A DNA stretch of 64,000 bases from Lentisphaeria bacterium (GTDB taxonomy: Bacteria; Verrucomicrobiota; Lentisphaeria; Victivallales; Victivallaceae), in NCBI GenBank assembly GCA_018265615.1, contig JABLYX010000009.1, positions 1-64,000 on the forward strand, read 5' to 3'. A program made the translations under genes and the position numbers. Positions 1 through 9,015 of this stretch are shown piece by piece (positions within the stretch are counted from its first letter, which is position 1; each line of letters begins with the position of its first letter). The notes under the pieces are model-generated. The model searched no databases. It was not told where the DNA came from and saw only the letters and a program-made list of their open reading frames with translations.

Positions 1-1029
1 CTTCAGAACGCTCTCCCGCTCAAACAGTTCATCGATCACATTCCGCACCTGTTCGGTTATCCGCTCACGATCCAATGGAACAGGGTGGTCGCCGCTTGCT
101 TTCGCACGCTTTGCCGCCGCGCACAGCTGCGCCTCTTCCTGATGTCCCAACTGCCCCATCTGGAACTCCCGGACTTTCTCTCTGGTCGAAGTCAGTATTT
201 TATCCGTGCGTGTCGAAGTCGAAAGATAATTGTTTTCGCTCAACGTCGGCTTTCGGCCATGCTCCGCGATGAACTCCGCCTCGGCCTTCTCGATCTGCTG
301 CCGGCGTTTGGAAAACCGTTCCATCACCTCTTCGGAAACGCAGCTTAAGTCGTACCAGATGATGTTTCCTTTCCTGTCCCGCGTTTCGGATGTTTCATAA
401 CCCAACTCACGGCACCTTGCCGCCATTTCATTGTGATAGATCTTGCCCGTGTAACGGATCGCCCGGCACATCTCCAGCGTTTCGAGCGCCTTGCACCTGC
501 CGTCGCCCGCCCGCGTCACATTGCAGACCACGTTGTGCGTATGCAGTTGCGGATCAAGCGCTCGGCTCGTATCGTGCATGAACTCCGCGTAAACCAGCTT
601 CCCGGTCGTTTCATAATTGTTGGTCCGAACGTTCTCCCCGTCGCGCACCCGAACCGCCGCCAGCCGTTCCAGTTCCGCCATCGCAATCCGAACCGATTCC
701 CGATGCGCCTCGATCAACCGTTCGTCGAACATCGACATCACCGAAACCGACTTCGGAGCCGCCACCTGAAAATCAAAGAACCGCGGACCGCCGGGCATAT
801 TTTTCTGCGTCAGCTTGCCCGGCGTTTTCGGATTCACATTCCGCTGAAACAGACTGAACTCCTCGCTCGTCACAACTTTATCCCGCAAACCGAACGCATC
901 CGCAAGTTCTCCCCTCCAATCCCCCTGAACTTTCTCATGCTCCGAATAATAATCGTTTGAACACAGATGATTGACATAAAACGCCTTGCCGGAAGCATTC
1001 GTTGCCCGTATTTTAGTCATATTGAACAT
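1..1029 (-). CDS. MobF-type conjugative relaxase (TrwC/TraI family), partial
   Basis: Reading the minus strand from ATG at 1029 gives an uninterrupted frame to the window edge (343 codons), so the C-terminal (helicase) half is outside. The N-terminus has the tandem tyrosines NDYYSEHEKVQGDW expected for the nicking tyrosines of MobF relaxases. Further in are FDFQVAAPKSVSVMSMF and the metal-binding histidine cluster ALDPQLHTHNVVCN. The family nicks one strand at oriT and pilots it during conjugation. ATG 1029 is preceded by AAGGATGG; an in-frame ATG at 1020 has no ribosome site. It marks integrated conjugative or plasmid DNA at the left of the window. Confidence 0.85.
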   Translation of the reverse strand, partial: MFNMTKIRATNASGKAFYVNHLCSNDYYSEHEKVQGDWRGELADAFGLRDKVVTSEEFSLFQRNVNPKTPGKLTQKNMPGGPRFFDFQVAAPKSVSVMSMFDERLIEAHRESVRIAMAELERLAAVRVRDGENVRTNNYETTGKLVYAEFMHDTSRALDPQLHTHNVVCNVTRAGDGRCKALETLEMCRAIRYTGKIYHNEMAARCRELGYETSETRDRKGNIIWYDLSCVSEEVMERFSKRRQQIEKAEAEFIAEHGRKPTLSENNYLSTSTRTDKILTSTREKVREFQMGQLGHQEEAQLCAAAKRAKASGDHPVPLDRERITEQVRNVIDELFERESVLK

Positions 1030-1790
1030 TCGCCACCATCCTTGATAAAATATCCTTGGCTATATTCTAAAAGATGATGCGCCAAACATCAAGTGAATAA
1101 AAACTTGCGATGAAAACACTTACGGAGATGTTCTCATCAGAAAAGAAAAGTTCAAGTAAAAACGCAATACCCCTTCCATGAGAAGGGGTATCAAGGGTGG
1201 CAGTCAAATTATTTCATATGCAGCAAAGCCGTTTCTGCGATCTGCTCGAGTTGCTGCATCCGCTCGCAGGCCAGCAGAAGAGGCTGGTGATGTTCCGGAC
1301 AGCGTGAACCGAGGTGTCCGTGAATTCATGTTGTTTCCGGGTGTAATCCCGTCCGACGAAGCCGAACAGTTTTTCATTCTATCAGATGCCGCAGACCAAC
1401 AGCAATTTTATCTTCCCCGGTAATGGATTTGAAATCGGTTTCATTTTCATAGGAGCCGGAGGCCATTTATCCTGAAAGCTCAGGTTTGCTTTTCAGGAAA
1501 GGGATGAACCGATGATCGAATCACGGGGGGCCCTGATTTCGGCAGCCGGCCCTGCCGTTGCCTCGTGCGCCCGCATCTTCGATCATTGGGACAGGATCCG
1601 GGCTGCACCGCCGTGGATATGCATATATCAAAGACCGCTTCCTCAAAAATCTCCCAATTCCCAAACACTCCGGTTCCTGCGACAATCTTTTGCGGGAATA
1701 CCTCGAATCAATTTTCCGCACCGACGGAACGAGCTGCCGGGAACTTGCCGGAGCGCACGGCAGGAGAATATGAGTTCTATTGAAAAAAAT
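1030..1790. other. stretch without a recognisable gene
   Basis: No frame here shows a recognisable domain with a convincing ribosome site. On the minus strand around 1210-1450 one frame is mostly open but carries stops, which looks like decayed coding DNA next to the relaxase. An imperfect inverted repeat (CCTGAAAGC/GCTTTTCAGG) lies at about 1470-1497. Promoter A follows. Confidence 0.4.
1167..1191. terminator. perfect hairpin, possible terminator
   Basis: A 10-bp perfect stem, ATACCCCTTC/GAAGGGGTAT, with a 5-nt loop. On the minus strand it is followed four bases later by a short T run, so it could end minus-strand transcription coming from the decayed region towards the relaxase gene. Confidence 0.4.
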
Positions 1791-1811
1791 TGATTTTTTT
1801 TGAAAAACTCA

Positions 1812-1841
1812 TTGACTGCGAGTTACTCGAAGCCTTATCTT
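1812..1841 (+). promoter_or_regulatory. MerR-type promoter A (Fe-ADH operon)
   Basis: TTGACT (1812-1817), an 18-bp spacer and TATCTT (1836-1841). The spacer carries the palindrome CGAGT-T-ACTCG. An A/T-rich tract lies just upstream. The same layout recurs at five other promoters in the window. It matches the way MerR regulators bind the spacer of over-long promoters. Confidence 0.7.
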
Positions 1842-1962
1842 GAAGGCAAAGACAATCAGGAAAGGTGTCATGGACAGACACTTGGACGATTGTGTACTTG
1901 CTTTTGGCCAAAGCTGTTTCCGAAGTATCAGGAAAAGAGAATGAACGCAAGGAGATTGCAAA

Positions 1963-3132
1963 ATGAATTTCAACATGTATGTGCCGACCAATGTCGTTTT
2001 CGGGTCCGGGATGCTCAACGAACTTCATAAACAGGCGCTTCCCGGCAAAAAAGCACTGCTGGTGATTTCCAACGGCAAATCCACCAGGGTAAACGGATAT
2101 CTCGACCGGACGATCGAACAGCTCGGCATGGCGAACGCCAAAACTGTCGTATTCGACCGGATCGAAGCCAATCCGCTGAGCACGACCGTGATGGCGGGAG
2201 CGGCGGTTGCCCGGCGTGAACAGTGCGACTTCATTGTCGCTCTCGGCGGCGGAAGCTGCATGGACGCATCCAAAGGAATCGCCGCCATGGCGACCAATGA
2301 AGGCGAGCTCTGGGATTATGTCGCGTTCGGAAGCGGCAAAGGCAAGCCGTTCGCCGCCAAACCGCTGCCGCTGGTGGCGGTCACCACCACTGCCGGAACC
2401 GGTTCCGAAACCGACAACGGCGGCGTGATTACCAATCCGGCGACACAGGAAAAGACGGCGATTTTCAGTCCGGATCTTTTCCCGAGGATCGCCATCGTCG
2501 ATCCGGAGCTGATGCAGAGCGTCCCGTCGCAATTCACCGCTTATCAGGGCTTTGACGCGCTGTTTCACAGCGTGGAGGGCTACATTTCCACTGGGGCGAA
2601 TTTCCTGAGCGACATGTATGCGCTGACCGCCATCGAAAATGTCGGGCGCTACCTGCTTCGCGCCGTGAAAAACGGCCACGATCTCGAAGCGCGCGAACAT
2701 GTGGCATTCGCCAATACGCTTTCCGGTTGGGTCATGTGCGTCGGGGCCTGTACCAGTGAGCATTCGCTGGAACATGCGTTGTCCGCCTATCATCAGGCGC
2801 TGCCGCATGGCGCCGGACTCATCATGATCAGCAAAGCTTACCATCGGACCTTTATCGAAAAGGGCGTCCGCGGCGAGCGTTACGTCCGCATGGCAAAGGC
2901 GCTTGGGATGGCGGATGCCGAAGAACCGCAGGATTTCATCCGGACGCTGGAGAAACTTCAGAAGGAGTGCGGTGTCGCCGAACTGAAAATGTCCGACTAC
3001 GGCATCTCCCCCGATGAATTCAAAAAGTTTGCGGAAAATGCCAGGTCGGCGATGAGCTTCCTGTTCGACTTCGATCCGGTTCCGCTCTCGGTGGAGGATT
3101 GCGTGAAGATTTATGCGGATTCTTATAAATGA
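1963..3132 (+). CDS. iron-containing alcohol dehydrogenase
   Basis: A 389-residue protein, the usual length for group III Fe-dependent alcohol dehydrogenases, which interconvert alcohols and aldehydes with NAD(P)H. The cofactor loop reads LGGGSCMDASKGIA (about residue 93). It is followed by TTTAGTGSETDNGGVI and the metal-ligand stretch QGFDALFHSVEGYI, then SEHSLEHALSAYHQALPHG with the remaining histidines. No signal peptide, so cytoplasmic. AAGGAG sits 8 nt before ATG 1963. First gene behind MerR-type promoter A, probably co-transcribed with the Zn-ADH, rhodanese and acetyltransferase genes. A truncated paralogue is at 18856-19425. Substrate cannot be read from sequence. Confidence 0.9.
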   Translation: MNFNMYVPTNVVFGSGMLNELHKQALPGKKALLVISNGKSTRVNGYLDRTIEQLGMANAKTVVFDRIEANPLSTTVMAGAAVARREQCDFIVALGGGSCMDASKGIAAMATNEGELWDYVAFGSGKGKPFAAKPLPLVAVTTTAGTGSETDNGGVITNPATQEKTAIFSPDLFPRIAIVDPELMQSVPSQFTAYQGFDALFHSVEGYISTGANFLSDMYALTAIENVGRYLLRAVKNGHDLEAREHVAFANTLSGWVMCVGACTSEHSLEHALSAYHQALPHGAGLIMISKAYHRTFIEKGVRGERYVRMAKALGMADAEEPQDFIRTLEKLQKECGVAELKMSDYGISPDEFKKFAENARSAMSFLFDFDPVPLSVEDCVKIYADSYK

Positions 3133-3164
3133 TCTCTGAAACCAGACAAGAGGAAAACAACACC

Positions 3165-4298
3165 ATGAAAAAATTCATGTTCATTGCATTGGGAATTATG
3201 ACGGTACTCTCGGCTGTTGCGGCACCGGATGCGCCCGGTGTTCCTGCCAGGGGATTCGCCGTGCATTCGAAGGACGGCAGATTGCAGCCGTATGAATTTA
3301 CCCGTCACGCGGTCGGGGACAACGATATATTGATTGATATTTGGTATTCCGGCATCTGCCACAGCGATCTGCATCAGGCGAGAAGCGATTGGGGAGAATC
3401 CCTTTATCCGATGGTCCCCGGCCATGAGATCGCCGGGGTGGTGACACAGGTCGGAAAAAATGTAACTAAATTCAAAGTCGGTGACCGCGCCGGGGTGGGA
3501 TGCATGGTCAACTCCTGCGGCGAATGCGAATACTGCAAACGCGGCGAAGAACAGTATTGCGCCAAAGGCAAGACCGTTTATACCTATAATTCACGCGATG
3601 TTTTCCATGATAATGCCATTGCGCAGGGCGGTTACTCGAACAATCTCGTGGTTTCCGAAAAATTCGCGATCAAAATTCCGGCGGAGGCCGATATGGCACG
3701 GGTGGCGCCGCTGCTCTGTGCGGGCATCACCACCTATTCTCCGCTGATGTATACCCAGGTCGGCAAAGAGGATAAGCTCGGAATTGCCGGATTCGGCGGA
3801 CTCGGACACATGGCCGTCCGGTATGCGGTCGCGCTCGGTGCGGATGTGACGGTTTTTGACATCACCGAAGCAAAGCGGGCCGATGCGTTGAAAATGGGCG
3901 CAAAAAGATATGTCAATGTGAACAATCCCGAGGATTTGAAGGGACTCGACAATTCGTTCCGAGTCATCCTCAGCCTGATCCCGGCCCAATACGATGTTTC
4001 GATGTACCTCAAAATGCTGAGCGTGGATGGTGAAATGGTCATTGTCGGGCTTCCCGCGGTGAAGGACGCTCCCACGGTTCAGCCCACGCTGATGCCGCCG
4101 CGCCGAAAATTGTATTCGTGGCTGATCGGGGGAATTCCGGAAACTCAGAAAATGCTGGATTACTCGGTAAGCAACAATATCTATGCGCAAGTCGAAATCA
4201 TCAGGGCCGATGCGGATGCAATCACAGAAGCGTGGCGGAATATGGTGGACGGTAAGGTCAGATTCCGTTATGTGATTGATATGAAGACAATGAAATAA
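3165..4298 (+). CDS. zinc-dependent alcohol dehydrogenase with Sec signal peptide
   Basis: A 377-residue CAD-like medium-chain dehydrogenase. Catalytic zinc region YSGICHSDLHQ and GHEIAG; structural zinc cysteines in CMVNSCGECEYCKRGEEQYC; Rossmann motif GIAGFGGLGHMAVRYA. The start at 3165 is preferred over the frame's earlier ATG at 3129 because AGAGGA precedes it and the protein then begins with a clear signal peptide, KKFMFIALGIMTVLSAVAA. Export is unusual for a NAD(P)-dependent dehydrogenase. The neighbouring paralogue (19452-20591) has a similar leader, so the leader is unlikely to be a start-site artefact. Likely reduces or oxidises aldehydes or alcohols in the envelope; the source of its nicotinamide cofactor there is unknown. 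Confidence 0.88.
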   Translation: MKKFMFIALGIMTVLSAVAAPDAPGVPARGFAVHSKDGRLQPYEFTRHAVGDNDILIDIWYSGICHSDLHQARSDWGESLYPMVPGHEIAGVVTQVGKNVTKFKVGDRAGVGCMVNSCGECEYCKRGEEQYCAKGKTVYTYNSRDVFHDNAIAQGGYSNNLVVSEKFAIKIPAEADMARVAPLLCAGITTYSPLMYTQVGKEDKLGIAGFGGLGHMAVRYAVALGADVTVFDITEAKRADALKMGAKRYVNVNNPEDLKGLDNSFRVILSLIPAQYDVSMYLKMLSVDGEMVIVGLPAVKDAPTVQPTLMPPRRKLYSWLIGGIPETQKMLDYSVSNNIYAQVEIIRADADAITEAWRNMVDGKVRFRYVIDMKTMK

Positions 4299-4379
4299 AT
4301 CACGGAGACAAGGCCGCCGGATTCAGCTGGCGAATCCGGCGGCGTGAATCTCCCCTGCAATCAAACCAAGGATAACCGA

Positions 4380-5177
4380 ATGATGAAAATTCTTTCACTC
4401 GCACTTCTTGCCGCTCTCTTCTGCGGTTGCGGCGAAGCGGCTCCGGCCGGAACGTCTGCCGGAACCGGAGGAGCCGTCAGGCAGAACGATCTTGGCGGAC
4501 TGTCCCCCGAAAAGGCTCTGGAATATATGAAAAAGACCGATCAACTGGTTATTTTGGATGTGGCGACCGCAAACTGGCATCATACCAAACATTTCGACGG
4601 AGCCGTCAACATTCCGGTTGAGGAGTTGAATTCCAAGGAGGAAAAGGAACTTTACCGGAAAGTGCCGGTCGGCCGGCCGGTCATTCTGCATTGCCGCCGC
4701 GGCATGGTGATGCCGGGCGCTTACCGGACACTGAAAGCATTGCGCCCCGATATTCCCGAGATTTCCTACATCGACGGCGCACCGCTCCTCGACGAATACA
4801 ACAGCTGGAAAGCGAACCGAAAGATGGCGGATCAAAAAGCGGAAACGAAAAAACTGCTGGGTGGATTGAAACCGGACGATGCGTTGGAGTATATGAAAAA
4901 AACAGAAAATCTGGTGATCGTTGAAGTCCGCGAACCGCAATGGATCGGCAGTGCGTGGTTCACCGGGGCGATCCGCATCCCCTGGTCTGAAATGGAGAAA
5001 CGGTACGTCGAGATTCCGAAAGGGCGTCCGGTGCTTCTCAACTGCGGAGCCGGAGTCATGGCGCCCCGTGCATACCGGATCCTGACTGAAAAGCGACCGG
5101 ATATTCCACAGCTTTCTTATATCGCGGGTGCGCCGCTTTTCGACGAATACAACAACTGGAAAAAAACGGGAAAATGA
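4380..5177 (+). CDS. tandem rhodanese-domain lipoprotein
   Basis: A 265-residue protein that starts with a lipoprotein-type leader (ILSLALLAALFCGCGEA), so it is probably anchored in the envelope. Two similar rhodanese-like domains follow (about residues 35-140 and 155-260). Each starts with LGGL-P-ALEYMKKT, has a candidate active-site cysteine (VILHCRRGMVM and VLLNCGAGVMA) and ends with YI-GAPL-DEYN-WK. Rhodaneses transfer sulfane sulfur or bind it. The internal similarity indicates duplication of one domain. AAGGA lies 7 nt before the ATGATG start. Third gene of operon A; a role in sulfur handling next to the dehydrogenases is inference. Confidence 0.82.
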   Translation: MMKILSLALLAALFCGCGEAAPAGTSAGTGGAVRQNDLGGLSPEKALEYMKKTDQLVILDVATANWHHTKHFDGAVNIPVEELNSKEEKELYRKVPVGRPVILHCRRGMVMPGAYRTLKALRPDIPEISYIDGAPLLDEYNSWKANRKMADQKAETKKLLGGLKPDDALEYMKKTENLVIVEVREPQWIGSAWFTGAIRIPWSEMEKRYVEIPKGRPVLLNCGAGVMAPRAYRILTEKRPDIPQLSYIAGAPLFDEYNNWKKTGK

Positions 5178-5197
5178 CCGGAAGAAGGTGATTTGTT

Positions 5198-5764
5198 ATG
5201 ACGGAACGTGAAAAAATGGAAGCGGGGCTGGAATTCTGTTTTCTCGATGCGGAGATGGACGGCCGGAAAATGAACGCCATAAAACTCTGCCGCGAACTGA
5301 ACGCGCTCGATCCGCTCGACAAAGAGGGGCGGCTCGGAGTGATCCGGAAACTGTTCGGTTCCATCGGTAGACACATCCATATTCTGCCGTCATTCCAATG
5401 TGATAACGGCAGGAATATCCATGTCGGTGAAGAGTTTCTGGCAAACTACAATGTCACGATTCTGGATGTTGCCCCCGTATGGATCGGCGACCACTGCCTG
5501 CTCGGGCCCAATACGCTGATTACGACGATCAATCATCCGCTGTCGCCGAAAGGGCGGCGCGGAATGATGGGCACTGCGAAGCCGGTGAGGATCGGCAATG
5601 ACGTATGGATCGGCGGTAACTGCACGATTCTGCCCGGCGTGACCATCGGCAGCAATGTGGTGGTCGCCGCCGGAGCCGTGGTGACCAGGGATGTGCCGGA
5701 CAACTGCCTGGTGGCCGGAGTTCCGGCCAAAGTGCTGAAAACATTGGAAAATGATGTCGGCTAA
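5198..5764 (+). CDS. hexapeptide-repeat O-acetyltransferase (maltose/galactoside acetyltransferase type)
   Basis: A 188-residue protein with the Maa/LacA layout: an N-terminal helical segment (MTEREKMEAGLEF) followed by left-handed beta-helix repeats such as VWIGGNCTILPGVTIGSNV and AAGAVVTRDVPDN. TTINHPLSPKGR contains the histidine expected to be catalytic. The family transfers acetyl groups from acetyl-CoA to sugar or small-molecule hydroxyls. Cytoplasmic. It lies 20 bp after the rhodanese gene and before a strong hairpin, so it is the last gene of operon A. Confidence 0.85.
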   Translation: MTEREKMEAGLEFCFLDAEMDGRKMNAIKLCRELNALDPLDKEGRLGVIRKLFGSIGRHIHILPSFQCDNGRNIHVGEEFLANYNVTILDVAPVWIGDHCLLGPNTLITTINHPLSPKGRRGMMGTAKPVRIGNDVWIGGNCTILPGVTIGSNVVVAAGAVVTRDVPDNCLVAGVPAKVLKTLENDVG

Positions 5765-5775
5765 CCGGTATAAAT

Positions 5776-5808
5776 ATGCCGGAAGTTCCTCATGGAACCT
5801 TCCGGCAT
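5776..5808. terminator. bidirectional hairpin between convergent genes
   Basis: A long stem ATGCCGGAAG-TTCC / GGAACC-TTCCGGCAT around a TCAT loop sits between the acetyltransferase gene (plus) and the first merR gene (minus). No long T run follows. Confidence 0.6.
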
Positions 5809-5835
5809 GAAGCGTAATCCGTAATGAAGCGGCTG

Positions 5836-6312
5836 TTATTGGGCGATCTTTTGTCGCTGCTGCTTCCGGTAATCGAGCGCGGTTTTCGGGTTGCAGGTGT
5901 CATAGCCCTTGGATTCCTTCAACTCCCGGTAATACTCTTTTTTCTGCAGGAGAACATCCAATTGGTGATGCAGTTCCGCGATCAGCTCCTGAAGATGAAC
6001 CTCCTGATCGAGAATCAGTTTCTCCCGATCGAGAATCGTTGAATCGCCTATTTTACACAGTTTGATGTAGCGTTTGACGCCCTCAATCGGCAACCCGGAG
6101 CTGCGCAGACAGTGAACTAGCGCCACCCAGCTCATGGTGTATTCGGAAAACATCCGGATATTGCCGTCGGTGCGGTCCAACTGCGGAATCAGCCCGATGC
6201 TGTCATAGTAACGGATCGTATGGCTGGAGAGCTCCAGCATCTCGGCGACCTGCTTAACCGTGTATTTCGGTGTAAAATCAGGCGTAAGGGAAAAAAGAGC
6301 CGGTTTATTCAT
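5836..6312 (-). CDS. MerR-family transcriptional regulator (AdhR/YyaN type)
   Basis: A 158-residue protein. The N-terminal winged helix-turn-helix reads YTVKQVAEMLELSSHTIRYY, with DRTDGNIRMFSEY as the wing, then a long dimerisation coiled coil (about residues 80-135). The residues following the HTH resemble the aldehyde/electrophile-responsive AdhR/YyaN branch rather than metal sensors: there is no CxxC-type metal loop. RBS AAGGAG precedes the start. It lies between operon A and the esterase gene, each with the same operator-promoter, so it is the best candidate regulator for the six-promoter set, together with its paralogue at 23327-23803. Confidence 0.88.
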   Translation of the reverse strand: MNKPALFSLTPDFTPKYTVKQVAEMLELSSHTIRYYDSIGLIPQLDRTDGNIRMFSEYTMSWVALVHCLRSSGLPIEGVKRYIKLCKIGDSTILDREKLILDQEVHLQELIAELHHQLDVLLQKKEYYRELKESKGYDTCNPKTALDYRKQQRQKIAQ

Positions 6313-6440
6313 GGATCAATCTCCTTGCTGCGGTTACTGAAATCAACCTGAACGTTTGTAACATACTTCATTCCGGAAGAAAATCAAATGGTTTGCCGCA
6401 AAACAGAATATCGATTTTTTTGAAAAAACTTGAGGGCGAA

Positions 6441-6470
6441 TTGACTTCGAGTGACTCTAAGACTTATACT
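6441..6470 (+). promoter_or_regulatory. MerR-type promoter B (esterase gene)
   Basis: TTGACT (6441-6446), 18 bp, TATACT (6465-6470). The spacer palindrome CTTCGAGT-G-ACTCTAAG is the most complete of the six copies. An AT-rich tract with a T7 run lies upstream. Confidence 0.7.
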
Positions 6471-6495
6471 GTTCAGAAATAAGGAGTTTTCAATC

Positions 6496-7417
6496 ATGAA
6501 GAAAAATGTGAGAATCCCGTCAGCAGTCAGACTCGCGTTTCCCGCGCTGTTTCTGTTGGCCGGAACCATCGGATGTACAAGCAGCCGGCTGTCGCCGGAA
6601 GCGGAGGCGTTTACCCGGCAAAATACGTCAGAAATGGCCGGGAGGACAATGCTTGCGATCCGCAACGCCATCAGAGGGCAGCCCGCAGGCGTGAATGCCA
6701 TTCAAGAGGTGCGGCGGAAGGATACGCCTCCTCCGACCGGTGTCGGTGTGACCGAATTCAAAGTCGGAAATGTGCCGGTGCGCCTCTATTCGCCGGAGGA
6801 GAACCGTGACACCAAGGCGATTGTCCTGTACATTCACGGAGGCGGCTGGGTGCCTGGACTACCGCCTTGCATCGGAACATCCGTATCCGGCGGGGGTTGA
6901 CGATGTGCTTCAGGTGATAGAAAACCTCCGTCGGCGCGGTTACCGTTCCATCCGGCTTTCCGGCGACAGCGCCGGAGGCAATCTCTCCGCGGCGGCCGCA
7001 TTGAAGCTGCGCTCGCAGATCGCCGGAATCATTCTCTATTATCCGGTCACGCTGGTCAAAGCGGATGGTTCAGATTCCTGGAAACGTTACAACAAAGGCT
7101 ATGGCTTGGACGGCGATCTGATGGTCGCGTTCAACGATGCCTATCTGCAAGGACAGAGCGCGGGTGACCCGTTCGTTTCGCCGCTGCTGGCAAAGGAGTT
7201 CTGGGACTATCCGAAAACGCTGGTGATCGCGGCGGATCATGACATCCTTTTCGATCAGGGGAAGCAATTTGTCGAAGTGCTGAAAAACGATGCCATTGAC
7301 GCAGCTCACGTCACCGTTCAGGGAAGCATCCACGCCTTTCTCACCTATCCCGATATGGATCAGGCGTATCGGCGCGGCCTGGATGAAGCAGTTCGCTTTC
7401 TGACGGATGAACCATAA
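6496..7417 (+). pseudogene. alpha/beta-hydrolase lipoprotein (HSL-type esterase), broken by internal deletion/frameshift
   Basis: The first frame (6496-6900) starts with a lipoprotein leader (FPALFLLAGTIGC) and reaches the oxyanion motif YIHGGGWV, then runs into a stop. The second frame picks up at DYRLASEHPYPAGVDD (about 6853) and continues with the nucleophile motif GDSAGGN, the acid AADHDILFDQG and the histidine in GSIHAFLT. The HGGGW-to-DYR distance is only a few codons, where the family needs about 25-30, so roughly 80 bp have been lost and the frame shifted. All catalytic residues survive but on different frames. Preceded by AAGGAG and MerR-type promoter B. Confidence 0.8.
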
Positions 7418-7640
7418 AGAGGAAGAACGATAAACCCGACACTGCTGTTTTCCAAACATGTCGAACAATTGAACCGTAAGTTCCTCATGGCAGGAATTCT
7501 CATATCGGGGAGCATTGGAGATTTTGGAACCAATTGATATACAGATTCACAACCTCCGATTTTCAGAGAATCATTGAAGGCACGATTTCTCTTCTTATTC
7601 CGATGAAGATATCGGGCTTGTAAACTGGGATGCGGTGATT

Positions 7641-9014
7641 TTATTTTCTCCGGATCAGCTTGAGTTCTTTCCATTTCCCCTGCCGGTAGCGGAAGCTGAC
7701 GAGCGCCATTTCCGTCAGAGCAACCACGATAAAATAGGTCCAGACGATGTGGAGCGGCGGTTTGACCAGCAGCGCCAGAACCGCAAAGCCGGGAATGCCG
7801 ACGATCCAGGCGGAAAAAAGATTGATCTTCAGGAGCGCTTGGGTATCGCCGGAAGCGCGGAGCAGCGAGCCGAAAATATAGCGCCCGGAATCCGCGATCA
7901 GCCAGACGCCCATGATGACAAGGATGATCCATGCCTCGTGTGCAACGGTTTCGAACGGCAGAGCCGCCGAGCGTTCATCCGGCGCAAAGAGTCCGATCAG
8001 CGGACGCGAGAAGGCCAGATAGACGCCGAGCGCCCCGAACGTATAAACAAGTCCGATCATCCAGGCTCGGAACGTGATTCCGGCGGCGTTTTCCGGTTCT
8101 TCCCGGCCGAGCGCCTGACCGGAAAGAATCATGTTCGCCCCGGCCAGCGAAACCACCGGCAGAAAGCTGATGGCACTGATCGAAAGCGCGATGGAGGTGG
8201 AGGCCAGCGCCGTTTCTCCGAGATTGCCGATCAGCAGAATGATCGCCGTGAAGCGCAGACTGTTACTCAGGCGCTGGAAACCGGACGGGCCGCCGATAAA
8301 AAACAGTTTGCGGAAGATATCACGGTCGAAACTCCGGAAGCGGCGCGTCGGGAACTCACTCTGGTCGGGTTCGATCAGCACGATCAGAAGAATCGCCAAC
8401 ATACCGAGCATTAACGAGAGACTGGTCGCGATCCCGGCTCCGAGGATGCCGAGTTTCGGGAAGCCGCAGTTGCCGAAAATCAGCAGCCAGTCCAACAGAA
8501 TGTTCAGCAAAGCCGCCGCGACATTGACGACGGAGACCACCAGTGTCCGTCCGCGCCCCGAATAGAATGCGAAGAACGGAGTGCCGAGACAGAGCGCGAG
8601 CTGTCCGGGAATCTGTACTGCGAAGTATTGATATGCGTATTCGAAGGTCCGTCCGGCAAGGGAAAATCCGAGCAGAAACCAGCCGAGAACCGGCAGCAGA
8701 ATCGACATCGCGGCGGAACAGGCCAGCGCCGCCGCGACCGCCGTCCAGAGCACATCCACGCATTTCCCGCTTCTCTTCGCACCGAAAAACTGTGCTGTCA
8801 TCGGGTTGGCGAAGCCGACCAATGCAATGAAGAAGGCCGCCAGTGAAATGACCAGATGTCCGGCGGGAAGCGCGGCGGCCATCTCGCCGGTCGAACTGTT
8901 CGCCAGAAATTTCCGGTCGCAGAACTGCATGACGACCGTTCCCGCCGACTGTAAGAACAAGGGATATGCCACACGCAGCAAATCGCGGCAGCCGCCCGGA
9001 GCAGGAAGCTTCAT
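7641..9014 (-). CDS. MATE-family multidrug/toxin efflux transporter
   Basis: About 457 residues with some 12 hydrophobic segments in two similar halves, as in MATE (NorM/DinF) antiporters that exchange drugs or organic cations for Na+ or H+. Typical stretches are VAYPLFLQSAGTVVMQFCDR and GILGAGIATSLSLMLG. The frame can begin at a GTG (9023), but the ATG at 9014 directly after the radical-SAM stop, with AGGTG upstream, is more likely. Co-transcribed with the radical-SAM, pseudopilin and AKR genes from the minus-strand promoter C. Transport substrate unknown. Confidence 0.85.
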   Translation of the reverse strand: MKLPAPGGCRDLLRVAYPLFLQSAGTVVMQFCDRKFLANSSTGEMAAALPAGHLVISLAAFFIALVGFANPMTAQFFGAKRSGKCVDVLWTAVAAALACSAAMSILLPVLGWFLLGFSLAGRTFEYAYQYFAVQIPGQLALCLGTPFFAFYSGRGRTLVVSVVNVAAALLNILLDWLLIFGNCGFPKLGILGAGIATSLSLMLGMLAILLIVLIEPDQSEFPTRRFRSFDRDIFRKLFFIGGPSGFQRLSNSLRFTAIILLIGNLGETALASTSIALSISAISFLPVVSLAGANMILSGQALGREEPENAAGITFRAWMIGLVYTFGALGVYLAFSRPLIGLFAPDERSAALPFETVAHEAWIILVIMGVWLIADSGRYIFGSLLRASGDTQALLKINLFSAWIVGIPGFAVLALLVKPPLHIVWTYFIVVALTEMALVSFRYRQGKWKELKLIRRK

Positions 9015-9015
9015 G

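Noticed and set aside
433..960. 175-codon plus-strand open frame over the relaxase
   Set aside because: It is the antisense shadow of the minus-strand MobF gene, with no domain and no ribosome site.
1178..1793. Several 60-90-codon frames on both strands
   Set aside because: No ribosome sites or recognisable motifs, heavily overlapping each other; treated as non-coding or decayed DNA.
7418..7640. Small gene between the esterase and the MATE gene
   Set aside because: Frames are short and interrupted, without ribosome site or motif.
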